Source: Spongiactinospora rosea
GTDB lineage: Bacteria > Actinomycetota > Actinomycetes > Streptosporangiales > Streptosporangiaceae
DNA length: 64,000 nt
Reading direction: 5' to 3'
Assembly: GCF_003315795.1 (NCBI RefSeq)
Contig: NZ_QMEY01000002.1
Span: 496,001 to 560,000, forward strand
A program made the translations under genes and the position numbers. The notes under the pieces are model-generated. The model saw nothing but the letters and a program-made list of their open reading frames with translations. It was not told where the DNA came from and ran no database searches. Position 1 is the first letter of the stretch; every line of letters begins with the position of its first letter. This document shows positions 1 through 9,338 of the stretch, in pieces.

Positions 1-203
1 GATCGGCGCGCGGGCCGAGGCGAAGATCCGCTGTGAGCCGCGGTCGGTGAACTGCCGCCGGGACGGCTTGTGATCGTGATCGGATTCCCGGCGAGGATCC
101 ACTGCCCGGCGGAGGGGTTCAACTGTGAGAATCTGGCAGTTGCACGCCCCTCGCCGCCGCCGCGCCCCGCGCCCGGGGCGGCGGTCGGCCGGCGGGGCGG
201 GGT
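1..203. other. Left-edge region without a complete gene
   Basis: No complete gene is visible. Frame 2 is open from the left edge to a TGA at 71-73 and could be the last 23 codons of a gene entering from the left, but this is too short to judge. The rest is non-coding and lies beyond the stop of the VOC gene on the minus strand. A GC-rich imperfect hairpin sits there and is listed separately. Confidence 0.3.
153..184 (-). terminator. GC-rich hairpin downstream of the VOC gene
   Basis: GCCCCG at 164-169 pairs perfectly with CGGGGC at 174-179 around a 4-nt loop. The stem extends outward with a 2-nt bulge through CCGCC/GGCGG. It lies about 20 bp past the VOC stop on the minus strand. There is no T-tract, as is common for actinomycete terminators, so the call rests on the hairpin and its place only. 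Confidence 0.35.
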
Positions 204-599
204 CTAACGGTGGGTTTCGGTGAGTCCGTAAAGACGGCCGTCGTGGCCGCGGATCTGCGCCCAGCGGGCGCCCTCCCGCCACGGCGCCGCCTGCGGTTCG
301 ACGGTGATCTCCACGCCCTTGCCGCGGAGGTCCGCGGAGGTGGCGTCGAGATCGTCGCAGTCGAACCAGCCGTGGGTCATCCGCCCGGCGCGGGCCTCAA
401 GGACCTCCATCACCTCCGGCTCCACGGCGGCGAGCGCGACGCAGGTCCGCGCGCCGGGGAAACGGACCTCGACCCAGCGGCGGCCCTGGGCGTCGAGGGT
501 GTCGGCCACCAGTTCGCAACCGAGGATGCCGGTGAGGAACTCGACGCTCGCGGTCTGGTCGGTGACGTAGAGCACGGCGAGCCGGGGATTAGTGATCAT
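204..599 (-). CDS. VOC (glyoxalase/bleomycin-resistance) family protein
   Basis: 131 aa, the size of a single VOC-domain protein (paired beta-alpha-beta-beta-beta units). It opens with a typical first strand (PRLAVLYVTDQTASVEFLTGILG) and closes with the DGRLYGLTE strand usual for this fold. Metal ligands cannot be assigned with confidence by eye, so the substrate is unknown. It begins 42 bp after the stop of the sigma-factor gene on the same strand and is probably co-transcribed. ECF41-type sigma genes often sit beside small metabolic-enzyme genes that they control, so this protein is a plausible sigma target. Family assignment is sound; function is not known. Confidence 0.8.
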   Translation of the reverse strand: MITNPRLAVLYVTDQTASVEFLTGILGCELVADTLDAQGRRWVEVRFPGARTCVALAAVEPEVMEVLEARAGRMTHGWFDCDDLDATSADLRGKGVEITVEPQAAPWREGARWAQIRGHDGRLYGLTETHR

Positions 600-641
600 C
601 TCTTCGCTTCACAGCCTCGATGGGGTCGCGGGCGGGGGGTG

Positions 642-1535
642 TCAGGACACGGGAAGCGGCTCCACCAGGGAGAGCCGCAGCTCCCGCAGGCGGGTCGGGT
701 CGCCGATGACATCGACGGCGGTGATGCGATCCTCCTCGATGGTCAACGCCAGGACAAGCCGCAGCAGGCCGTTGGGGGCCACCACCACGCCCACGCCGCC
801 GTTGACCAGAATGGGACGCGCGAGGTAGGCGCGGACGGTGTTGCTGAGCGTCTCGCGGGCGACGTCGCGCGCGCCGCGGATCTCGGTGCGCCCGTGCGAG
901 GCGAGCGCGGGCAGGTCCGCCCGGCGTACGACCTCCGGGTGCAGTACGGCCAGCAGCCCGGTCAGGTCGCCCGCGCGGGAGGCGGCCAGGAAGGCGTCCA
1001 CCACCCGCCGCTGGCTGGCCACGTCGCCGGACGGAACGGCGTCGGTGCCGAGCACCCGGTGCCGGGCCCGGCTGGCGAGTTTCTTGGCGGCGGCGGTGTT
1101 GCGCTGCAGGATCTCGGCGATCTCGTCGAACGGCACGGAGAAGAGGTCGTGCAGCACGTACGCCACCCGCTCCGCGGGCCCCAGCGTGTTGAGGACCACG
1201 AGCAGCGCCAGCCCCACCGAGTCGGCGCGCACCGCCTCCTCCGCCGGGTCGGAGTCCTCATGGGCGATGATCGAATCCAGCTCGGCGATGTCGGTGAACT
1301 CCTCGCTGCGGCGGCGCCGCGAGCGGAGCATGTCCAGGCAGATGCGCGCCACTATGGTGGTCAGCCAGGCGGTCACGTTGGACACGCCCTCTATGCCGCT
1401 GTGCGAGGCCCGCAGCCAGGCGTCCTGTACCGCGTCCTCCGCCTCGTCGGCTGACCCGAGCATCCGGAACGCGACCGCTCGCAGATGCTTGCGGGAGTTA
1501 TCGAAGTGCGTGGCCAACTCGGTCTGAGTGTCCAT
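642..1535 (-). CDS. ECF41-type RNA polymerase sigma factor with SnoaL-like C-terminal domain
   Basis: 297 aa, longer than ordinary ECF sigma factors because a SnoaL/NTF2-like domain follows. Region 2 lies at about residues 10-75 (FRMLGSADEAEDAVQDAWLRA, then a helix ending in MLRSRRRR). Region 4 lies at about 115-165 (LGPAERVAYVLHDLFSVPFDEIAEIL and a helix-turn-helix). The C-terminal part, about residues 180-290, has LAVLHPEVV and ends with GDPTRLREL, which resembles the NPDKL motif of ECF41 proteins, whose C-terminal domain acts in place of an anti-sigma factor. The DGGGK motif is not clearly kept. The start is supported by AAAGGTGA just upstream of the ATG. It heads a two-gene unit with the VOC protein. 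Confidence 0.85.
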   Translation of the reverse strand: MDTQTELATHFDNSRKHLRAVAFRMLGSADEAEDAVQDAWLRASHSGIEGVSNVTAWLTTIVARICLDMLRSRRRRSEEFTDIAELDSIIAHEDSDPAEEAVRADSVGLALLVVLNTLGPAERVAYVLHDLFSVPFDEIAEILQRNTAAAKKLASRARHRVLGTDAVPSGDVASQRRVVDAFLAASRAGDLTGLLAVLHPEVVRRADLPALASHGRTEIRGARDVARETLSNTVRAYLARPILVNGGVGVVVAPNGLLRLVLALTIEEDRITAVDVIGDPTRLRELRLSLVEPLPVS

Positions 1536-2232
1536 CGGTCACCTTTCGTGGTCGCGGTTCGTCATATCAGCGAACGCGATAAATGGCGCGCGGTCGACAA
1601 GGAACACGCTAACCAGGCGACCGGGCGATCGTCGCGGACTTACGGGTAGAGCGGTCGAGGGGCGTTCGGTATGTACACCATTGCCGCGCTGACAGCACCA
1701 CGTTCATGCTACCCGCGGACGCGTGGCGTACCTGTCGAAAACCCATTGACCGCCGCACTCGACAACGCTAGGCCCGGATGCCGCCGGCCGGAGCCGCGGG
1801 GGTCGCCTCGACGGCGGCGCGCCGCGCGGCTCTGCCGACGACGTACCCTGCACAGATACCGACGAACCCGCCACTGCTGAATCGTGGCGAGTACGCGGCC
1901 GGCTGCACCCCACGATGGCCGTCTCTTTCACACCGCAATGGTCGCCCGATATTAGAAAGGTATTGACAATCCCGCCGTCGCTGGGGTCACATCACAAGCC
2001 GAGACGGGCTTTCCGCCCGGCCCGACCGTGTGGCGTACCCTTGTGAGCGCCGCCGTCCGGCCGGCCGCGAAAATGCTGTCGGGGGTTCTTCGCCGCAACA
2101 CCCGCATACACGGGGGGATTTCGTGTTGCGGAAAACCATGATCCGCACGATCAAGGTGATGCCGATTCTCCGCCCAGGCGATCACCGCAGTCACCCGGCC
2201 CACCCGCCCCTTTGTCTAGGAAGGTTTCAGTA
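1536..2232. promoter_or_regulatory. 697-bp intergenic region upstream of the phenazine regulator
   Basis: No convincing gene: the open frames here are short, lack ribosome sites and have non-coding third-position composition. The region must hold the divergent promoters of the sigma-factor gene and of the ParB/StrR-like activator. Locally AT-rich stretches occur near 1560-1580 and 1945-1970. A TTGACA hexamer at 1963-1968 could be a -35 element but has no good -10 partner. A perfect inverted repeat at 2093-2131 is listed separately. Confidence 0.5.
2093..2131. promoter_or_regulatory. Perfect 9-bp inverted repeat upstream of the pathway regulator
   Basis: CCGCAACAC (2093-2101) and GTGTTGCGG (2123-2131) are perfect reverse complements separated by 21 bp, about 100 bp before the regulator's start codon. 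The half-site octamer CCGCAACA recurs at 11107-11114 in front of the ABM gene. It could be an operator for the regulator or the stem of a leader structure. StrR-family regulators bind inverted repeats, but this does not match the StrR consensus. Confidence 0.4.
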
Positions 2233-3297
2233 GTGACACTTCAGATGGCCGATATCGGGCAGTCGGGTAATGCTGCTCCCGAGGTGTCCGACCTGCTCCG
2301 CGACCTGCCTGCTGAAAGCGTCCCGATCCGGGATTTGATGCCGTCGATGTCGCCACGCAAAAAGGGTGAGGACCCCGCGCACGTCCGTCTCATCGTCGAG
2401 TCGGGCAACGATATCGACCCGGTGCTCGTGCATCGCCCGACGATGCGTGTGATCGACGGGGCGCACCGGCTGCGCGCCGCCATATTAAGAGGGCGCACCG
2501 AAATTTCCGTCCAGTTCTACGACGGCAGCGAGGCCGATGCCTTCGTGCTTTCCGCGCAGCTCAACATCAGGCATGGGCTGCCGCTGACAATGGAGGAGCG
2601 AAAGGCGGCGGCGCAGCGCATCCTGAAGTCGCACCCGCATTGGTCCGACCGTGCCGTGGCCGAGTCCACCGGCCTGAGCCCGTTCACCGTGGGGGCCTTG
2701 CGCCGCAAGGCGGGCGCCGGCGTGGACGCGCACTCCGGCGGACGGGTCGGCAGGGACGGCAAGGTGCGGCCGATCAGCAGTGTGGAGGGCCGGCGCAGCG
2801 CCGCGGCCCTGCTGAAGAACGACTCGGAGATCTCCTTGCGTGAGCTGTCCCGGCGTACCGGGCTCTCCGTCGGAACCGTCCGTGACGTGCGTGATCGTCT
2901 CAGCCGAGGCCAGGATCCGATCCCCGCGCAGCTGCGTGCCGCACCGGCCAGGCCGATGGGCCAGGCAGGGACGGCGCCGCCGCCCGGACCCGATCGCGGA
3001 CCTGCTCCGGCCCCCGCGGGCAATCCGGCGCGCGGCCGGCCCGGACGGCCGCCACGGGACTGCGCCACCGGCGTGGAGACCGCGACCGCGGTGCGCAAAC
3101 TCGCCCGCGACCCGTCCATGCGCGCCACCGAGTCGCGCCGGACACTGCTGCGGATTCTGCTCGCCACCGAAATGGACCAGACCCAATGGGAGGAGATCGC
3201 CGACGCGATTCCGCCGCATTGCGTGCCACTGATCCGCGCCATCGTCCTCAAGCGCTGCGAGGACTGGAAGAAACTTGCGAACATGGTACCTCAGTAG
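2233..3297 (+). CDS. ParB/StrR-like pathway-specific transcriptional regulator
   Basis: 354 aa. The N-terminal half has a ParB-like fold (SVPIRDLMPSMSPRK, then VIDGAHRLRAA at about residues 70-90), followed by a helix-turn-helix (WSDRAVAESTGLSPFTVGALRRK, about 138-160). This is the layout of StrR-type antibiotic-cluster activators. The C-terminal third is proline/glycine-rich and then helical. The GTG at 2233 is preferred because AGGAAGG ends 8 nt before it; an upstream TTG at 2212 has no such site. It carries an in-frame TTA leucine codon at 2485-2487, between rare ATA and AGA codons, so translation should depend on the bldA tRNA. It lies 120 bp upstream of phzB on the same strand and is the likely activator of the phenazine genes. 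Confidence 0.8.
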   Translation: MTLQMADIGQSGNAAPEVSDLLRDLPAESVPIRDLMPSMSPRKKGEDPAHVRLIVESGNDIDPVLVHRPTMRVIDGAHRLRAAILRGRTEISVQFYDGSEADAFVLSAQLNIRHGLPLTMEERKAAAQRILKSHPHWSDRAVAESTGLSPFTVGALRRKAGAGVDAHSGGRVGRDGKVRPISSVEGRRSAAALLKNDSEISLRELSRRTGLSVGTVRDVRDRLSRGQDPIPAQLRAAPARPMGQAGTAPPPGPDRGPAPAPAGNPARGRPGRPPRDCATGVETATAVRKLARDPSMRATESRRTLLRILLATEMDQTQWEEIADAIPPHCVPLIRAIVLKRCEDWKKLANMVPQ

Positions 3298-3403
3298 ATC
3301 GTGCAAGTCGAACATGCGTGCATTCCCGGCCGTTCACTGAAGATGGGCCGCCATTGAAATTCTTCCGCTTTCCGGGTCGGTGAATTATCGTCGCCCAAGA
3401 GCC

Positions 3404-3412
3404 GGAGGAGGT
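3404..3412 (+). promoter_or_regulatory. Strong ribosome binding site of phzB
   Basis: GGAGGAGGT ends 5 nt before the ATG at 3418. It fixes the phzB start and marks the first gene of the phz run. The 120-bp gap before it (3298-3417) is the probable site of the phz operon promoter, but I see no clear -35/-10 pair. Confidence 0.7.
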
Positions 3413-3417
3413 TAATC

Positions 3418-3906
3418 ATGACGAGCCCTGCTTATCCGTCCGGAAACCAGGCGGAAGACGAGCTACGCAAACTGAACCGAGCGACGGTCGAAAAGTACAT
3501 GAACTCTCTTGGCCAAGACCGCCTGACCCGGCACCTGCTCTTCACCGAGGACGGTGTGGGCGGTCTTTGGACCAACGACACCGGCGAGCCGATCGCCATC
3601 CGCGGCCGGGACCGGCTGGGCGAGCACGCGGTCTGGTCGCTGCGCTGCTTCCCCGACTGGGTCTGGACCAACGTCCAGATCTTCGAGACCCAAGACCCCA
3701 ACTTCTTCTGGGTGGAGTGCGACGGCGAGGGCGCCATCATCTTCCCCGGGTATCCCGACGGCCACTACAAGAACCACTTCCTGCACTCCTTCCACCTGGA
3801 GAACGGGAAGATCAAGCTCCAGCGGGAGTTCATGAACCCGTTCGAGCAGTTGCGCGCACTGGGCATCCCCGTACCCGAGATCAAGCGCGAGGGCATTCCC
3901 ACCTGA
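3418..3906 (+). CDS. phzB: PhzA/PhzB-type phenazine condensation protein
   Basis: 162 aa, the usual length of PhzA/PhzB (163-165 aa in pseudomonads). It has the SnoaL/ketosteroid-isomerase-like fold. Diagnostic stretches are NRATVEKYMNSLGQDRL near the N-terminus, LRCFPDWVWTNVQIFETQDPNFFWVECDGEG in the middle, and YKNHFLHSFHLENGKIKLQREFMNPFEQLRALG at the end. In the pathway it promotes condensation of two PhzF product molecules into the tricyclic precursor. Only one PhzA/B copy is present, as usual outside pseudomonads, where the pair arose by duplication. It is the first structural gene of the phz block. Confidence 0.95.
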   Translation: MTSPAYPSGNQAEDELRKLNRATVEKYMNSLGQDRLTRHLLFTEDGVGGLWTNDTGEPIAIRGRDRLGEHAVWSLRCFPDWVWTNVQIFETQDPNFFWVECDGEGAIIFPGYPDGHYKNHFLHSFHLENGKIKLQREFMNPFEQLRALGIPVPEIKREGIPT

Positions 3907-4007
3907 GCCGAGGCAACGCGGCTCCACGCACGTCGCACCTCCTGACCTGGCCGGCCGGGCGTCACCGACCCCGGCCCGGCCCAGGTCCCTTCGACAAGTG
4001 GAGACCC

Positions 4008-5180
4008 ATGGACAGCACCATGGCAGGACTCCGGCTCAGCGAAGCGCAGCAGCAGCCGGAGTGGAGCGACACCTCACAGGTCAAACGCGTCAGTGAGGTC
4101 CTGGCGGCACGTCCCCCGCTCGTGCGGGCCGAAGACGTACGCAGCTTACATACCCACCTCTCAGAAGTGGCGGCGGGCAGAGCCCTGATCGTCCAGGCCG
4201 GGGACTGCGCCGAAGATCCAGAGGAATGCACGGCGGAGCACATCAGCCGCAAGTCGGCCGCCCTGGACGTGATGGCCGGCGCCCTGAAAATGATCACCCA
4301 CAAACCGGTGATCCGGGTCGGCCGGATCGGGGGCCAGTTCGCCAAGCCGCGGTCCAGCCCGGTGGAGAAGGTCGGCGACCTCACCCTGCCCGCGTACCGC
4401 GGCCACCTGGTGAACGGCCCCGAGCCCACGATGGAGAGCAGGCGGCCCGACCCGCTGCGCCTCCTCACCGGTTACATGGCGGCCAGCGACATCATGGAGC
4501 ACCTGGGCTGGCGCGGCCCGTTCTCCCGCGCCGTGGCCGACCCCCCGGTGTGGACCAGCCACGAGGCGCTGCTGCTGGACTACGAGTTCCCGATGCTGCG
4601 CCAGGACATGGCCGGTTCGCTGACCCTGACCTCCACGCACTGGCCGTGGATCGGGGAGCGGACCCGCCAGGTGAACGGCCCGCACATCGCCATGCTCGCC
4701 GAGGTGGACAACCCGGTGGCCTGCAAGGTCGGGCCCAATGTCAGCCCGGAGGAGGCCCTCGCGCTGTGCGAGCAGCTCGACCCGGACCGCGTGCCCGGAC
4801 GGCTGACCCTGATCGCCCGGATGGGCGCCGACGTGGTCGCCGAGAAGCTGCCCCCGCTGGTCGAGGCGGTGCGGTACGCCGGGCACCCGGTCATCTGGCT
4901 GTGCGACCCGATGCACGCCAACACGGTCCGCGCATCTGACGGACGCAAGACCCGCGTGGTGGAGACGCTGATGCGGGAGGTACGCGACTTCGTGCGCGCG
5001 GTGGAGCACGCCGGTGGCCTGGCCGGCGGCCTGCACCTGGAGACCACCCCCGATGACGTCACCGAGTGCGTCGCCGACCCGGCCGGGCTGGAGTCGCTGG
5101 GCGATCGGTACGAGAGCCTGTGCGACCCCCGGCTGACGCTGTGGCAGGCGGTCTCGGTGATCTCGGCCTGGGGCGAGTGA
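4008..5180 (+). CDS. phzC: Class II DAHP synthase, phenazine-specific
   Basis: 390 aa. It makes 3-deoxy-D-arabino-heptulosonate 7-phosphate from PEP and erythrose 4-phosphate, boosting shikimate flux into chorismate for phenazines. Plant-type (class II) motifs are clear: VQAGDCAE near residue 65, [10 protein letters not shown] near 110, [12 protein letters not shown] near 245, WLCDPMHAN and [14 protein letters not shown] towards the end. The open frame extends far upstream in an artefactual frame; ATG 4008 gives the family N-terminus and is preceded by GTGGAGA. An in-frame TTA codon lies at 4146-4148. It follows phzB by 101 bp and precedes phzD by 29 bp. A second, unrelated class I DAHP synthase lies at 46720. 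Confidence 0.95.
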   Translation: MDSTMAGLRLSEAQQQPEWSDTSQVKRVSEVLAARPPLVRAEDVRSLHTHLSEVAAGRALIVQAGDCAEDPEECTAEHISRKSAALDVMAGALKMITHKPVIRVGRIGGQFAKPRSSPVEKVGDLTLPAYRGHLVNGPEPTMESRRPDPLRLLTGYMAASDIMEHLGWRGPFSRAVADPPVWTSHEALLLDYEFPMLRQDMAGSLTLTSTHWPWIGERTRQVNGPHIAMLAEVDNPVACKVGPNVSPEEALALCEQLDPDRVPGRLTLIARMGADVVAEKLPPLVEAVRYAGHPVIWLCDPMHANTVRASDGRKTRVVETLMREVRDFVRAVEHAGGLAGGLHLETTPDDVTECVADPAGLESLGDRYESLCDPRLTLWQAVSVISAWGE

Positions 5181-5209
5181 GCCGGACGATCCGACGAGAA
5201 AGGACGGCC

Positions 5210-5833
5210 ATGCCCGGTATACCCCCGATCGAGCCTTATCCCCTTCCGACCGCGGGCGAACTGCCCCAGAGCATCGCCACCTGGACGCCCGACCCGAAGC
5301 GCGCGGTCCTGCTGATCCACGACATGCAGCGGTACTTCCTCAGCCCGTTCCCCGGGCAGATGCGCGCCGAGCTGATCCGCAACATCGCCCTGCTCCGGAC
5401 CCGCGCCGCCGCACTCGGCGTCCCCGTCGGGTACACGGCGCAGCCCGGCGACATGACCGACGAGCAGCGCGGGCTGCTCAAGGACTTCTGGGGCCCCGGC
5501 ATGCGCAGGACCCCCGAAGAGCAGGCCGTGGTGGACGAACTGGCCCCCGCGCCCGGCGACTGGATGTTCGGCAAGCTGCGCTACAGCGCGTTCTTCCGCT
5601 CCGACCTGCTCGCGCGCATGCGTGAGAGCGGCCGGGACCAGTTGATCATCTGTGGCGTGTACGCGCACGTCGGGATTCTGGCGACGGCGATCGAGTCCTA
5701 CACGAACGATCTTGAGACGTTCCTGGCCGGGGACGCGATCGGCGACTTCACCGCCGACTACCACTGGCTGACCCTCAACTACGCCGCCGAACGCTGCGCG
5801 GTGGTGGTCACGGCGAAGGAGGTGTTCCCGTGA
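5210..5833 (+). CDS. phzD: Isochorismatase PhzD
   Basis: 207 aa, the exact length typical of PhzD. It hydrolyses the vinyl ether of 2-amino-2-deoxyisochorismate to give trans-2,3-dihydro-3-hydroxyanthranilate (DHHA) and pyruvate. The N-terminal PIEPYPLP and the catalytic aspartate in [11 protein letters not shown] match the family. [12 protein letters not shown] holds the usual substrate-pocket region; the cysteine found here in other cysteine-hydrolase-fold enzymes is absent, as expected for isochorismatases. ATG 5210 is preceded by GAGAAAGGA. The stop overlaps the GTG of phzE by 4 bp, indicating translational coupling. Confidence 0.95.
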   Translation: MPGIPPIEPYPLPTAGELPQSIATWTPDPKRAVLLIHDMQRYFLSPFPGQMRAELIRNIALLRTRAAALGVPVGYTAQPGDMTDEQRGLLKDFWGPGMRRTPEEQAVVDELAPAPGDWMFGKLRYSAFFRSDLLARMRESGRDQLIICGVYAHVGILATAIESYTNDLETFLAGDAIGDFTADYHWLTLNYAAERCAVVVTAKEVFP

Positions 5834-7734
5834 CAGGACCGCCCCCCGGGGCGCGGAGCGAGGGCGACCTGCTGGCCACGGTACTGGATCTCCAGGCGCC
5901 CGCCTTCGCGCTGCTGCACCGCCCGGAGGCGAACCGCCCCGACCTCCTCGACGTCCTCGTCGGCGAGGTCGCCGAGGTGAACGCCCTGGCCGACATCCCG
6001 CTGCCCCGCCACTCCGCGGCGGACGGCGGCGGGCCGCGGCACGAGGTACTGGCCCTCATCCCCTACCGGCAGATCCGCGAGCGGGGCTTCGACTGCGCCG
6101 ACGACGGCGCCCCGCTGATCGCGATGACCGTGACCGGGCAGCGGACCGTACCGATCACCGACGCCCTGGCCCGCATCCCGGACCTGCCGATCGCCGTGTC
6201 CGAGGGGCGCTTCGACGTCGCGGACGACGACTACGCCGAGACCGTGCGCCGGGTGATCAAGGAGGCGATCGGCGAGGGCGAGGGCGCGAACTTCGTGATC
6301 AAGCGGTCGTTCGTCGTCGAGATCGGCGACTACACGCCGCACAGCGCGCTGTCCCTGTTCCGCCGCCTGGTCCAGATGGAGTCCGGCGCGTACTGGACCT
6401 TCATCGTCCACACCGGCACCCGCACGTTCGTCGGCGCGTCGCCGGAGCGGCACATCACGCTGAACGACGGCGTCGTCACCATGAACCCGATCAGCGGCAC
6501 CTACCGCTACCCGCCCTCCGGCCCGACCCTGCCGGGCGTCATGGACTTCCTCGCCGACCGCAAGGAGTCCGACGAGCTGTACATGGTCGTGGACGAAGAG
6601 CTGAAGATGATGACGCGGATCTGCGAGCCCGGCGTGCGGGTGGTCGGGCCGCGCCTGAAGGAGATGTCCCGGCTCGCGCACACCGAGTACGTCATCGAGG
6701 GCGACAGCCGCTGGGACGTACGCGACATCCTGCGCGAGTCGATGTTCGCGCCGACGGTCACCGGCAGCCCACTGGAGAACGCCTGCCGGGTCATCGGCCG
6801 GCACGAGCCGCAGGGCCGCGGCTACTACAGCGGCGTGGCCGCGCTGATCGGACGCGACGCGGACGGCGAGCGCGCGCTCGACTCCGCCATCCTGATCCGC
6901 ACCGCCGACATCGACGCCCGCGGCCAGGCGCGGATCGGGGTGGGCGCGACGCTGGTCCGCCACTCCGACCCGCTCGCGGAGGTCGCCGAGACCAACGCCA
7001 AGGCGGCGGGCCTGCTCGCCGCCCTGCGCACCACCCAGGCCGAACGGCTCGGCACGCACCCCGACGTCCGCGACGCCCTGGAGCGGCGCAACGCCACCAT
7101 CGCGGGCTTCTGGCTGGGCGCGGCGCCCAGGCGTACGCCCGCGATCCCCCGGCTGGCCGGGCGCAGCGCGCTGATCATCGACGCCGAGGACACCTTCACC
7201 TCGATGCTCGACCACCAGCTCCGCTCGCTCGACATGCCGGTGACCGTGCGCGGGTACGGCGAGAGCCTGTCGTTCGAGGGCCACGACTTCGTGGTGCTCG
7301 GGCCCGGCCCCGGCGACCCGCGCGACGAGGCGCACCCCAAGATCGCCTACCTGCGGGCGGCGGTGGACGCGCTGCTGCGCGAACGCCGGCCGTTCCTCGC
7401 GGTCTGCCTGAGCCACCAGGTCCTGAGCCTGCGGCTCGGCTTCGAGATCCGCCGCAAGGAGACCCCCAACCAGGGGCTCCAGATGGAGATCGACCTGTTC
7501 GGCGAGCCCGAGCGGGTCGGCTTCTACAACACCTTCGCGGCCCGCTCGGAGCTGGACACGGCAGTGATCGGCGGGGTCGGCACGGTACGGATCTGCCGCG
7601 ACCCGCTGACCGAAGAGGTGCACGCGCTGCACGGGCCGCGCTTCTCCTCCTTGCAGTTCCACGCGGAGTCCGTGCTCACCCAGCACGGACCACGCATCCT
7701 CGGCTCCTCCATCGAAAGGGCGCTGAGCACATGA
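5830..7734 (+). CDS. phzE: 2-amino-2-deoxyisochorismate synthase PhzE
   Basis: 634 aa. A chorismate-binding synthase domain at about residues 1-430 is fused to a class I glutamine amidotransferase at about 440-630. It converts chorismate plus glutamine to ADIC. The synthase part has [27 protein letters not shown] and the terminal [14 protein letters not shown] motif. The amidotransferase nucleophile is the cysteine of [16 protein letters not shown], with the histidine in [13 protein letters not shown]. The start is a GTG overlapping the phzD stop; the stop overlaps the phzF ATG by 4 bp. Length and domain order are as in known PhzE. Confidence 0.95.
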   Translation: MTGPPPGARSEGDLLATVLDLQAPAFALLHRPEANRPDLLDVLVGEVAEVNALADIPLPRHSAADGGGPRHEVLALIPYRQIRERGFDCADDGAPLIAMTVTGQRTVPITDALARIPDLPIAVSEGRFDVADDDYAETVRRVIKEAIGEGEGANFVIKRSFVVEIGDYTPHSALSLFRRLVQMESGAYWTFIVHTGTRTFVGASPERHITLNDGVVTMNPISGTYRYPPSGPTLPGVMDFLADRKESDELYMVVDEELKMMTRICEPGVRVVGPRLKEMSRLAHTEYVIEGDSRWDVRDILRESMFAPTVTGSPLENACRVIGRHEPQGRGYYSGVAALIGRDADGERALDSAILIRTADIDARGQARIGVGATLVRHSDPLAEVAETNAKAAGLLAALRTTQAERLGTHPDVRDALERRNATIAGFWLGAAPRRTPAIPRLAGRSALIIDAEDTFTSMLDHQLRSLDMPVTVRGYGESLSFEGHDFVVLGPGPGDPRDEAHPKIAYLRAAVDALLRERRPFLAVCLSHQVLSLRLGFEIRRKETPNQGLQMEIDLFGEPERVGFYNTFAARSELDTAVIGGVGTVRICRDPLTEEVHALHGPRFSSLQFHAESVLTQHGPRILGSSIERALST

Positions 7735-8594
7735 CGGTTCACCAGACCGCGCAGCGCGGCCACACCTACGTGGTCGTGGACGCCTTCAGTGACACCCCGC
7801 TCCAGGGCAACCCCGTCGCCGTGTTCTTCGACGCCGACGACCTCGACGCGGGCCGGATGCAGCGGATCGCCAGGGAGATGAACCTGTCGGAGGTGACGTT
7901 CGTCCTTTCCCCCAAGCAGGGCGGGGACGCGCACATCCGGGTGTTCACCCCGGTCAACGAGCTTCCGTTCGCCGGGCACCCGCTGCTCGGCACGGCCGTC
8001 GCGCTGGGCGAGAGCTTCCCGGGCGACCGGCTCCGGCTGGAGACCGCCATGGGGATCATCGACTTCGCGCTGCGGCGCGCCGGCGGGAAGGTCGTCGCCG
8101 CCGAGATGGAACAGCCGATCCCGGTGTGGACGAAGTTCGACCGCGCCGAGGAACTGCTGGCCGCGCTCGGCGTCGGCGAGCCCGAACTGCCCGTGGAGAT
8201 CTACTCCAACGGCCCGCGGCACGTGTTCGTGGGGCTGCCCGGCATCCCCGCGCTGTCGGCGGTCAACCCCGACCACCGGGCGCTGGCCGTGTTCCTCGAC
8301 ATGGCCACCAACTGTTACGCGGGCTCCGGCACGAGCTGGCGGAGCCGGATGTTCTCGCCCGCGTACGGGGTGACCGAGGACGCGGCGACCGGCTCGGCCG
8401 CCGGGCCGCTGGCCATCCACCTGGCCCGGCACGGCCGGGTGCGGTTCGGCGAGTGGATCGACATCCACCAGGGGGTCGAGATGGGCCGCCCCTCGCTGAT
8501 GCGGGCCCGCGCGGACGGCGCGGGCGACCACATCGCGTCGGTGCGGGTCGAAGGCGCGGGCGTCACCGTCGCCCGCGGCCTGATCTACGTCTGA
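7731..8594 (+). CDS. phzF: DHHA isomerase PhzF
   Basis: 287 aa, diaminopimelate-epimerase-like fold in two lobes. It isomerises DHHA to the ketone that dimerises into the phenazine skeleton. Family marks are VVVDAFSDTPLQGNPVAVF at the N-terminus, the catalytic glutamate in MNLSEVTFVL, FAGHPLLGTA, and SPAYGVTEDAATGSAAGPLAIHL in the C-terminal lobe. Coupled to phzE by an ATGA overlap. Slightly longer than the pseudomonad enzyme (about 278 aa). Confidence 0.95.
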   Translation: MTVHQTAQRGHTYVVVDAFSDTPLQGNPVAVFFDADDLDAGRMQRIAREMNLSEVTFVLSPKQGGDAHIRVFTPVNELPFAGHPLLGTAVALGESFPGDRLRLETAMGIIDFALRRAGGKVVAAEMEQPIPVWTKFDRAEELLAALGVGEPELPVEIYSNGPRHVFVGLPGIPALSAVNPDHRALAVFLDMATNCYAGSGTSWRSRMFSPAYGVTEDAATGSAAGPLAIHLARHGRVRFGEWIDIHQGVEMGRPSLMRARADGAGDHIASVRVEGAGVTVARGLIYV

Positions 8595-8626
8595 GGCGCC
8601 CCGGCGCCCCTCACCGGGAGGTGATC

Positions 8627-9271
8627 GTGAGCAGCAAGTTCGAGACCATCAGCGGGAGCACGGACCGCGCTTTTCCGGAGTACGACCTGCCGCCCGCCGA
8701 ACCGCTCGACCTGGCGCGGCAGTGGATCTCCACCGCCAAGGAGCTGGGCGTGCGGGAGCCGCTGGCCCTCGCGCTCGCCACCGCGGACCGCGACGGCCGC
8801 GCCTCCAACCGGATGGTCGCCATCGTGGACGTCTCCGCCCGGGGCGTGATCTTCACCAGCCACCTGACCAGCAGGAAGGCGCGCGACATCGCCGCGACCG
8901 GCTGGGGTTCGGGGATGCTCTACTGGCGCGAGACCGCGCAGCAGCTGAGCATCTCCGGGCCGATCGTGCGGCTGGGCGACTCCGAGGAGGAGGCGCTGTG
9001 GAACGCCCGCCCGGTACCGCTGCACTCCATGACCACGGCCTCGCGGCAGAGCGAGCCGTTCACCGACTTCGCGGACATCGGCCGGCTGCGTGAGGAGGCC
9101 GAACGCCTAGGCGCGTCCGGCCTGCCGCTGCCGCGCCCGCCGCGGTTCGCCGCCTTCCGCCTGGAGCCGGCGGTCGTCGAGTTCTGGGCCGCCGCGTCCG
9201 ACCGGCTGCACCGCAGGCTGCGCTACGAGCGGCGCACGGACGGCTGGGAGGTCGAGCGGCTACAGCCCTGA
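8627..9271 (+). CDS. phzG: FMN-dependent phenazine oxidase PhzG
   Basis: 214 aa, PNPOx-like flavin protein. It carries out late oxidation of the unstable hexahydrophenazine intermediates towards the aromatic phenazine carboxylic acids. The FMN-binding pattern is seen in LALATADRDGRASNRMVAIVDVSARGVIFTSHLTSRKARDI, and the C-terminus has PRFAAFRLEPAVVEFWAAASDRLHRRLRYER as in pyridoxamine-phosphate oxidases. GTG 8627 is chosen because GGGAGG precedes it; the frame is open upstream. It follows phzF by 32 bp and ends the compact phzC-G block. The 49 bp to the next start leave little room for a promoter. Confidence 0.93.
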   Translation: MSSKFETISGSTDRAFPEYDLPPAEPLDLARQWISTAKELGVREPLALALATADRDGRASNRMVAIVDVSARGVIFTSHLTSRKARDIAATGWGSGMLYWRETAQQLSISGPIVRLGDSEEEALWNARPVPLHSMTTASRQSEPFTDFADIGRLREEAERLGASGLPLPRPPRFAAFRLEPAVVEFWAAASDRLHRRLRYERRTDGWEVERLQP

Positions 9272-9323
9272 TCACGCCCTGGTCAGCGCCCCATACCACC
9301 CCTCTCCAACAGTTCACATCATG

Positions 9324-9330
9324 AGAAAGG
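9324..9330 (+). promoter_or_regulatory. Ribosome binding site that sets the start of the flavin monooxygenase
   Basis: AGAAAGG at 9324-9330 lies 8 nt before an in-frame GTG at 9339. The ATG at 9321 has no Shine-Dalgarno sequence upstream and would place this purine run inside the coding region. GTG 9339 is therefore preferred. Confidence 0.65.
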
Positions 9331-9338
9331 CGAACTCT

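Noticed and set aside
3298-3417. Possible StrR-type operator before phzB (GTCGAAC and GTTCACTGA/TCGGTGAAT elements)
   Set aside because: Half-sites are imperfect, wrongly oriented or wrongly spaced for the StrR consensus.
3907-4007. Bulged GC-rich hairpin between phzB and phzC
   Set aside because: The stem has several bulges and no tail. Many such structures occur by chance at this GC content, so it is not called an attenuator.
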